Assembly: GCF_902150065.1 (NCBI RefSeq)
Contig: NC_043996.1
Coordinates: forward strand, 10,425,485-10,489,484
Direction: 5' to 3'
Source: Myripristis murdjan
Taxonomy: Eukaryota; Chordata; Actinopteri; Holocentriformes; Holocentridae
Length of the DNA stretch: 64,000 bases
Part shown: piece after piece, positions 56,201 to 64,000 of the stretch
How positions within the stretch are numbered: the first letter of the stretch is position 1
How the letters are laid out: every line of letters begins with the position of its first letter
The notes under the pieces: model-generated
Seen by the model: only the letters and a program-made list of their open reading frames with translations
Database searches by the model: none
What the model was told of the DNA's origin: nothing
Made by a program: the position numbers and the translations under genes

Positions 56201-59200
56201 TCAAATGGCTCCAAATACTACAGTACCCATGAGCCTCAAGCATTACTATGGTAAAGTTGCCAAATAAAGCTGTAAATATTGTCAATATAATGTTAATATT
56301 GTTTTGTGCTATGCTGTATTCCAGATCAGTGGTTGCAACTAGGAATAAAAAAAAAAAAAAACACCTCACTGTATTTGCTGAAGTGATCCAAGCATGTGTT
56401 GGTGACTGGTTGTTTCAAGAGGCAAAGCACTGTGGGACTCAGTCTACTTATTTTGTTTTTTTAAATAATTCTGTTGAACCACAATTCAAAAGCAATGTCT
56501 GATTTTCATTAGTTAATTTTCAGTAATTTTTAATTTATTACTACTTTTGTCTGTTTCAAGTTATTTCAGTGACCATTGTGGGTTTTTCTTTCTTTAATGG
56601 AAGGATACCAACAATTTTGTCCACGTGTGTGTCTCCTAAAAGTTGTCACACATACATACACAGTCTTGTACCCTTGACTTTTTTCCCCCCAATGAACCTG
56701 GATTATTTCAATGAACTGCTTATTTGTTTGTGGTGATGACTGAACCACAAGAGTTTCATTCCCATTCAAGTTTGGAAATGCCCAAACAGGAGGCTCAGTA
56801 ACTTTGCATTTGGAAAAATGAATGAGATTTTTACTGTCTGGAACCCCGGCCATCCAATACAACCCTGTCCACTTTGCATCTCTACATTAACCAAAATAAT
56901 TGGGATTATAATTTACGTTACATAATCAAGCAGCCCAAATATTATAAAGCTTCTGCTTCAGCTAGTGACAATGAAGCTGCTTCTTATGACTGGGAAGGAA
57001 GTGGAAGTGAGGTGGGCGGTGAGAAACACAACATCTTAGAGCTGTGGTAACAGAGGCACACACTCCATTGCAGGCAGCGGCAGATGCAGTTCAACCCACA
57101 CCTGGCTGACTGATCCAGCCATGCAGCATCTCCCAGCCTGAGCAGCGCGTGTGCTCGAGGACCACTTACGTTTCTGTGCTGCCGTTTCTGAGGACGCCCT
57201 TTGGCTTGCTGCAGGGCTGTCTTCACCTGCACCCGTAAGCGCACAGGGTTCAGGTGAAGGGTGGGTAAAGAGGAAGGAAAGGAAGGAGAAAAGGCAAAGA
57301 CAAAGAAAAAGTAGAGGTTGGAGGCAGATGCCGGGATGATACACATTTACATATACCCAGCTTATGAGTCATCAGTAACAGGTTAAAAATGTATTTGATA
57401 CTGGAATCGAGACTGGATCAAACCAGATTTTGAAAAAGACTAGAGAAACACAGGTACTGAGGAAAAATAAAGTCGACTTGGAAAACACATTTCTGGATGA
57501 CATCAAAGTCAGGCATCCACTTGGATATGCTGATGTCAAGCGCACAGTGGTTGCAGCAGCTACAGACAAAATTCCTGACAACATCACTGCACCTTTGAAC
57601 AAGTTTTGGTACAAAAATGCTTTAAACACATATGCACAGACAAGCAGTTTCCTGGCAGACAGTACAATGCACCAAATGGAGATGATGTGAAAGCAAGCAA
57701 GCAGATGTGAAGGGAAGAATGATGAATTGCATTTTAGAGACTGTAGTACTGAACACGTCAAGTACAGCCTAAATTAGAAAATTAGACATTACTGTATTAT
57801 CTTTCAGGCTATTTATGCCATATGAGGAGCTAAATTAAGCTCAAGCTAAAAACTCCTAAAAAGGCCTGGCTACTTAATCTTTAATCATAATTAGGCGTCA
57901 TGATTAAACCATTTCATCTCAATAGTTATTCCCCCATTTAGGGCTGGTACACGGACATTATTGAGAACAGTACTGCCACTACAGGGGGTCGGCCTGCCGG
58001 TCATTTACAGTGCAGTACTCACTCCGTTAAGGCACTGCTGGATATACTGGCGCGAATTAGCAATGTCCTGCAGGATGGCACTAGCTTCTCTCTCCTGCGG
58101 GCAATGTGGGGGTACAACAGTGATGAAGGGAGAGCGGAGGGGAGGAAAGAAAGGAGCATGGCAGACAGACAAAAGCAAGCTGACACACACACACACACAC
58201 ACACATATACCCTTCCTAGGACTGGGCGATATGGACAAAATCAAATATCATGACATCAGAAAAAAAAATGTTCCAACACATTTTGGCAGCAGACTGGAAG
58301 GTACACAAACTCCAGATGATAAACTCCCCTGTAGTTCTCACCAGGGGTGGGAATTAGCAGGACCTTTCAACACCATGCAATTTACAAAAACTTTGTCATG
58401 TATTACAATTCTAGTATCAAGTATTGCATTTCAATATTATGATTTCTTGTGATTAAGGACTACTAAAAAGAAAAAGCTGAATCAATGTTTTATCTGAATG
58501 TGTCACACCGACACCTGAAAAGCGATGCTTTCTCCGCTGTAAATATACTAAAGACAATAGACTGATGTTATCGACCCCCCCATACCGATCCAGACTCCAT
58601 AGTCAGATTTTTGCATGGATTCTAAATATTAATAATGCAATTTTAAGCCCAAAGTCAAAATACTGTAGCACATAATTAAGTCATTAAACAGTTCTACAAA
58701 GATATCCAGAGTACGGATGTACATATTTTCAAATTCAGGTATTGGAAGAGTGCCGAAGCTGAAAAAAATGGTGCGTTTCTAGACAAATGGCAATTATAAC
58801 CCCTCCCAAAAAATAAAATAATAATAATGATAACGATTAACAGAAAAAAATGTACAATTAATTTCCCTCCAGCTGGGTTAAATGGTGCTCACTTTTCAAT
58901 GGCTGAAAATTAATTCCTCATAAAATACTTTAGACTTTGTAATTCACCATTTTTAAGAACTGGAACTAATCATACAGTATGCTTTTCGTTCTCTTTTCCA
59001 GACCCATGTAGAAACTGCTGCTGCAGCCCCCCGACAGCCTGAAAAGCCAGGACAGCTGCCAAACCACCTGACCCCTGCCGCTCAGCTGAGCCACCTTCTA
59101 AATCGAGTGGCTTAACACACAAGCTCACAGCTGCTAGGGGCTGGTGAGTGCAGTGACCGGCGATGATGTAACTACTGCTCAGAGCAGACCAATGACTGGC

Positions 59201-59604
59201 AGGGAACTGAGCTACCGCTGACAAAGCAACATGATTTGAGATGGTGCCAAGCAGAGGAGCGCTGGATGACCAAGATGGCCGCAGGACACAGTTAAAGAGA
59301 GGGCTCGTCAACAGGTTGACTTTGTAAGAATGTTCACTCATACCTGTCTAACAACAACGACAAAAACAATAAATAAATTAAGTAAAATAAAAAATGTCCC
59401 AACTACCCCAAACCAAGGAACCTTTGTTCTTTGCAAACCCATCAAAGGAAACTCCTTTCAGGACTACAACACGTGTGTTCCTACCTGTTGGTGTGACTGT
59501 GTGCAGGGGCCATTGACGCCCTCGTAGAAGCGCCTCTCGGCCTCATCGTAACGGTTTTTATCGAACCAGATGTTCTCAGCGGCAAGGCACTCCAGTCCAC
59601 TCAT
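53293..59604 (-). CDS. eef1d: Elongation factor 1-delta, short isoform (284 aa with cassette exon)
   Basis: In transcript order the coding exons are 59604-59485, 58094-58023, 57226-57170, 55367-55286, 55195-55101, 54636-54442, 53802-53608 and 53331-53293 (855 nt, all in phase). The protein starts [20 protein letters not shown], continues with a leucine-zipper region ([36 protein letters not shown]), an acidic [16 protein letters not shown] block and [20 protein letters not shown]. It ends in the guanine-nucleotide-exchange domain ([45 protein letters not shown]). It recycles eEF1A-GDP to eEF1A-GTP within the eEF1B complex. Human EEF1D isoform 2 is 281 aa and aligns throughout. Confidence 0.96.
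53449..53454 (+). terminator. Polyadenylation signal of the second TRIM
   Basis: This is the first AATAAA after the stop at 53125. It lies beyond the last EEF1D exon, so the two transcripts would overlap at their 3' ends. Confidence 0.5.
55368..57169. other. EEF1D intron between the cassette exon and the zipper exon
   Basis: About 1.8 kb on the minus-strand gene. It contains AT-rich sequence and short homopolymer runs. Open frames on both strands show no domain. Confidence 0.5.
57170..57226 (-). other. eef1d: 57-nt cassette exon of EEF1D
   Basis: The exon encodes [19 protein letters not shown], basic, 19 codons in phase 0 on both sides, with good acceptor and donor. Its in-frame length makes optional inclusion likely. 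It has no counterpart in the human short isoform. Confidence 0.7.
58095..59484. mobile_element. EEF1D intron 3' of the start exon, with a possible hAT-type fragment
   Basis: A CA run lies at about 58182-58203. It is followed by aggactgggcgatatggac at about 58218, which resembles the end of a common fish hAT MITE. I did not find the other end. The remainder is featureless. Confidence 0.35.
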
Positions 59605-59611
59605 GATGGTA

Positions 59612-60592
59612 CTGAGGAGGGAGGATGGGAGAGACACATTTAGTGAGGAAGCATCATAATGAAATTCTGACATTAATGCAGAAATACTGATCAGTACATG
59701 ACAGTATACCTAAAACAAGGTTGTTATACTAAATCTGTTCGCCAGCGCAACCAATCAACCATTTAATCAAGTGTTTCATTAGATGCTGGACCAGGACAAT
59801 GAATATTACGAGTTACAATTCAAGCAGCATGCAGAGCCACAGACGAGTTTATTTGGTGGGAATAGACCTTTTTCACCACAACTATTTTGACATGAAAAAG
59901 CAGGTTAACACAGGTGTCTGGCTCTATTCCATTTAAGTGTATCGGAGCCCCAGTAAGAGGACCTGAATGGAACAGAGCCTTAATTAACATCATTAGCTAC
60001 ACCTGTGATTAGCTAACCACTTCATGTCAAAAAGGCTGCTGTGAAAAAGGTCAATAGGGAGAGACAAATCAAAGTTAGGCATATGGACAGCTTTTAACAC
60101 AACACAATGTGACATTAGAGAACTTAAAATAAGTGAATACAAAGAAAGGGGCTCAAAGGGGCTCATGTGCATCACCTCCCTGTGTCGTTTTACTGATGGA
60201 TTACCACAACACATAGGCATCTGAACATTCCTCCGTCTATGAAACAGAGTTGCCTTGTCTGCAAACTCTGGATTACAGAACAAAGGGTTGGCCCCTGCCC
60301 ACCAACGCTCATCTTTCATTATAGCAGATGTTCACTCTACTGAACAAATAGAAAGGGCAGACCTAATGTGACATACATTACATAACATAAGACTTCACGT
60401 TAAACAACCATAAACCAGCATATCCAAACAAAAATGAAATGATCAAAACATTGTATATTTAACAAAATGGATAATACAAAAAAGGCAAAACCAAAATGCA
60501 GACAGACAGGTACAAAAGAAAAAAAAAAAAGAGAAAACACATCAGGCAACATCATGTCTCTCCCATTCCCTGAGTGAGGGAAGGTGTCATAC
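59612..60592. other. Intron between the long-isoform exon and the common EEF1D exon
   Basis: No exon or element ends are recognised. If the short isoform has its own promoter it may lie here. Confidence 0.45.
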
Positions 60593-61113
60593 TTGTCCCG
60601 TTTGGGCTTGCTTTCTGACTCGGAGAAGCCCCTCTTCCTGTGGGTCGGCCCCCTGCTGCCCTTGCCCCCCTGCTCGGTCTCAGAGGAGGTGCGGTTTCGG
60701 CCCTTACTGGCCTGGCGGTGGGGGGTACCAGAAGCCTTGACAGTGCTAACGGGGTGGGGCGGGTGCTCCTGGTCCTGCTGCTGGCTAGACGGGCGTTTGC
60801 AGCGGAAGGTCAACGAGCCCCTTGGACTCCTCGGAGAGGATGAGAGCGTTCCATTGCTATTGCTGCTGCGCCACGCCATGCCCTCCAGGACGGGGCTTCG
60901 GCCGTAAGAGCCCCAACACTCCTCTTCAGCCCCAGAGCCTTGGCTTTCTGACTGGGACAAGCGTGTATGCCGTCTCATCCTGCCAAGTTGAATGTCATCT
61001 CCATTCAGGACACCTCTCTCCACACTGGGACCATTACCGTGTCTGAACGTCCCCACGGGTATGGCACTCTGAGGGGCTCTTCCATGCTCAGGGTTTCTCC
61101 ACGTCTGATCCAT
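60593..61113 (-). CDS. eef1d: Long-isoform exon of EEF1D (N-terminal extension)
   Basis: The open frame starts MDQTWRNPEHGRAPQSAIPV and runs 173 codons plus two bases to a gtatga donor at 60592. Spliced to the acceptor of exon 59611-59485 it joins in frame ([15 protein letters not shown]), adding 176 residues before the short start. The extension is Ser/Arg/Pro-rich with basic clusters (THRKRGFSESESKPKR) that could serve as a nuclear localisation signal. In mammals the long EEF1D isoform is a nuclear, heat-shock-linked transcription factor; this role is inferred by position. The open frame beyond 60593 is read-through into the intron. Confidence 0.75.
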
Positions 61114-62606
61114 TGCTTAATAATTAAAGGGGTCTCTTCTGTACTTAATCTTTTTACAGACACAGGAGATAAAAAGAAAGAAGCAACAGGTAGAAGCCGG
61201 AGCCGTAAGTTCAATGTGAAGTTAGTGTCACAGAGAACTAACTGGTTAGAAAGATCACAGGATGTGGTTTTTGAAGGAAGCAAAAACAAACAGGTATGGT
61301 GATGCCAATGTGGTCTTCAAGCCAAGGAGACAGAGCATCGATCAAAATCATCAGGTTTAGTCTGAATATTTCAATGACCATGAAAACTTTTTTTTTTTTT
61401 TTTTTTTTTTTTTAAAGGAACTGTTCAACATAAGCTTAAACTCTATGTCAACTGCAGACTAAACCTGAAAATGCAGGAAGGTCTTTTTTGGTAGATTTTT
61501 TGGGTTATAAGATTGCATAATGTTCCAAAGTCAAAAGTTCACTGATCAATCTCACACTGGACTTTGAAAACCCAAAGCCAAAACCAACAACACAAAATGT
61601 TGCATGGGTAATACACATGACGGGGTGAAAATGACCGGCGTTAAGGTTAGAACGTGTTTATGTAGGTTATAAAATGGGACATGATGTTTCTGCTGGAAAC
61701 ATCCTAAAGTACAAAATGTACAACCCCGTTTGGGCTCACCTTTGTTTTGGCATGTTGGAGAATAAGGAAGACTACCTATTGGAATGGAGTACTGAAATCC
61801 AAAAGTTCAAATTATATCACTCGCACAGATTTATCAAGCATGGAAAGTTAACCTATGACACTTTCATGCATCAAATAAAAACAGCAACGCAAACAATACT
61901 GGGAAAAAAAAAGATGTGCAAACACAACCAGTGCATTGCCAGTCTACAAATAAATGTGTACATTTTTGCCACCACAACTCCAGTCAGCAGTGCCAGCCTC
62001 TCTGTGGTTAGAGCATCAGTCTGTAAAGCAGCTTCAACATCAACACTCACCTTTGAAACTGGAATGGGAAGCTGATGCAGGACGTTAAACACATCCCCCA
62101 ATAGAGAAACAGAGATTGAGAAATAAAAGCTCCCATATACTGAACGCTGGGATTTTTACATCTCCTTGTGAAAGTAAAATAATCCTATAACGACTTCCAG
62201 GAAGATATAAATATCACAGCGAGGCTACAAGTCTTGTACCGTTAATATTGAAGTGATACCACAGGAAGTAAGTACGAAATGGCCATTAACTCAATATTGA
62301 GCATCACAGACAAGCCCCAGCGGGCGGTTTATATACAGTAAAGGTCACAGCAAAGGCAAATATACACAATTAAATACTGATAAAAAAAAATAATAATAAT
62401 AAAAAACATTTGTGTATTCCAACTGTTGCTCGCACACTCGGCCACCTCCACTCAAGTTTCTTTGACAGCCGCACCAAGTTGTCGTCCAGACAGCCACGTG
62501 GCGCACGAAAAACTACACACTTTTTGTATTTTCTGGACTTAACAAAGTTCAGTTTACTTTACTTTTGCAACCCATGCCATCAAAAATGCAAATTTACAGC
62601 ACTTAC
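61114..62606. repeat. 5' intronic region of EEF1D with a poly-T run
   Basis: Poly-T at about 61388-61414. Otherwise AT-rich intron without recognised features. Confidence 0.45.
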
Positions 62607-62850
62607 TCTTGATTTAATCGACGTTTTATGGCTAGGTGACGGTCGCTCGCCTGCTCTCGGCTGTAATCCGATGGTGGAAGAGAGCTCGCATCAGCGGACC
62701 GCTCGTATTTCTCTGAAACCGAAGGGGGGAGTGTTAGTTTTCCTCGTCTAAATCGTTTATAACAGTCTGTTGGATAATGTATATCATTTAAATATAAAAT
62801 AAAGATATGACTCGATATTTGTGAGTCATCGCTACACACAAAAAGAGCGA
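62607..62850 (-). other. eef1d: Probable 5' UTR exon of EEF1D
   Basis: On the minus strand a strong donor (aaga, then gtaagt at 62606) ends a moderately GC-rich stretch just downstream of the promoter motif at 62909. An open frame of 84 codons runs through it without recognisable content. A further short non-coding exon may end at 62051 (gtgagt donor). The exact 5' end is not determinable. Confidence 0.5.
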
Positions 62851-62908
62851 ATCTCATGCTACCATTATAGCATACTTTACAACTTGGTACGATCCCTTTT
62901 CGTCATGG

Positions 62909-62928
62909 ACTACATTTCCCATGATTCC
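62909..62928 (+). promoter_or_regulatory. ZNF143/THAP11-type (SBS) promoter motif
   Basis: ACTACATTTCCCATGATTCC closely fits the ACTACANNTCCCANNATGC element of many housekeeping promoters. It lies just upstream of the EEF1D first exon. Confidence 0.6.
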
Positions 62929-63104
62929 ACAAGACGCGCAAGGGTTGGAGCGTTGAAGTTGCGGTTCTAGTTAACACAGATTTACAGTAATGTGTCAGGT
63001 GTTTTTGCCTTTCACTGTTTAACTTATTTACTTTATTTAGGACTTATTAATAGGCTACGTGTTATGTGTGCTATTTTTAATTGTTGCTCAAGTATTTTGT
63101 GGCG

Positions 63105-63105
<1 letters not shown>

Positions 63106-63188
<83 letters not shown>
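63106..63188. repeat. AT dinucleotide microsatellite
   Basis: An almost pure TA run of about 80 bases, capable of cruciform formation and likely to vary in length. Confidence 0.97.
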
Positions 63189-63191
<3 letters not shown>

Positions 63192-63780
63192 TTATTAAGG
63201 TGTAGCGAGAACAATTTTGGATGTTTATCAGCAATGCGCGATATTATAAATAATTCATTAATTGTTTTTCAAGGATACTTACATTTTCAATACGTCATCA
63301 ACCAGCTTGATTGGGAGGGCTTCAAAACTCTCAGCTTAAAGGTATTTTTCTCCCTGCGTGTAAACAAGAAGACACTAAAAACTCTCTCCTCTCTTGAAAA
63401 CAGTGTCTGAAAAGAATCTAAAACTAATCCACAATTAAAAGGAATGGAAATCCTAAAACTCTATTAAGACACTCTATGTAGACACAATCAAGCTTTTGGT
63501 TGTAATGTAGAGAAACTTTTTCATTCCTACTGGCATATTCTTTTATAAATTCATTTATTAAGCCACAGTCAGGAAGCAGAAGCAGGGGAGCATTACTTAA
63601 ATTACACACTCAAAGCATGGTGGAGGACTACGTTTGACAGCTGTGAGACAATCCCTTTGTTGCCTGTAGGCAGAGCTAGGGGCTATTACACACAGCAGGA
63701 CCAGCAATTTAGTCTACTTTAAAAAGTGTCACAAAATATCTTAAAATATCTCCATTCTCCATCTCCAAATGTGAGGTTTC
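63189..63780. other. Upstream flank of EEF1D, no identified feature
   Basis: No gene or repeat ends are recognised. The open frame at 63424-63609 on the minus strand shows no domain. Confidence 0.45.
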
Positions 63781-63782
63781 AA

Positions 63783-63867
63783 AGAGGAGTTGGCTTTGAG
63801 CCCATGAGGACACTACATGTCCTCTGTGCCTTAAATCCAGTGCCTTACCCGCTCAGCCATCCTGGGT
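63783..63867 (-). pseudogene. tRNA-Leu(UAA)-like relic
   Basis: Read on the minus strand, cccaggatggctgagcgggt, then aaggcactggatttaagg, a long variable arm (aggacatgtagtgtcct) and gggctcaaagccaactcct follow the order of a vertebrate tRNA-Leu with a TTTAAGG anticodon loop. The anticodon and T stems contain mismatches, so it is probably a pseudogene or the head of a tRNA-derived SINE. Confidence 0.5.
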
Positions 63868-64000
63868 ATTTAAGGCAGCACTGACACTCACTTTCAGCTC
63901 GCTTTAGCTTTCAAGTCAGATTGAAAAGGTTGGTGAAAGCTATATTTACAGAGTTCAAAAGTGCTATGTAGCACTGAACACTCTCGAGAGTTCAGGCTAT

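Noticed and set aside
60584-60907. Plus-strand open frames opposite the EEF1D long exon
   Set aside because: They are complementary shadows; the minus frame splices in phase to EEF1D and these have no splice context.
62603-62857. 84-codon minus-strand frame at the EEF1D 5' end (SEKYERSADASSLPPSDYSR)
   Set aside because: It could be coding, but no continuation in phase to the next exon was found and it sits where a 5' UTR exon is expected.
1-64000. CRISPR array, bacterial operon or functional rRNA
   Set aside because: Nothing of these kinds is present; the tandem repeats lack the direct-repeat/unique-spacer pattern and the genes are spliced.

Overview
This is vertebrate nuclear DNA, almost certainly from a ray-finned (teleost) fish. 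The evidence is spliced genes with GT-AG introns, dense CA/CT/AT microsatellites, hAT, Harbinger, TTAA-flanked and LINE repeats of the kinds common in fish, and a gene neighbourhood (THEM6, TRIM, EEF1D) that recalls human 8q24.3. All exon structures were assembled by eye from splice sites and reading phase.

Layout: (1) 1-3051, the 3' end of a plus-strand gene for a Ser/Pro-rich protein I do not recognise. (2) 3973-24766, a 25-exon plus-strand gene whose exons join in phase into one protein of about 1,088 residues: a SAM domain, two ubiquitin-like domains, a helical region, an unassigned region, a von Willebrand A domain with a complete MIDAS motif, a ubiquitin-conjugating (E2) domain with its catalytic cysteine, and a C-terminal U-box (E3). 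Two interferon-response-like elements lie at its first exon. This is the most remarkable object in the window. (3) 26640-33631, two tandem THEM6 genes (thioesterase-superfamily, membrane-anchored). (4) 33640-40400, mostly transposon-derived DNA, including a Harbinger-type element with a Myb/SANT-like exon. (5) 41215-53125, two tandem TRIM genes; the first ends without a SPRY domain and the second carries a full PRY/SPRY. (6) 53293 to about 62850, minus strand, EEF1D (translation elongation factor 1 delta), with short and predicted long isoforms, lying tail to tail with the second TRIM gene. (7) 62900-64000, the EEF1D promoter side, a long AT microsatellite and a tRNA-Leu-like relic.

Three genes (the E2/U-box fusion and the two RING-type TRIMs) encode ubiquitin-transfer machinery. 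The interferon-type sites at the fusion gene suggest, by inference only, an inducible immune or stress role. In the fusion gene the SAM domain, ubiquitin-like domains and VWA domain would serve as oligomerisation or recognition modules, while the E2 and U-box could carry out conjugation within one chain and need only E1-charged ubiquitin.
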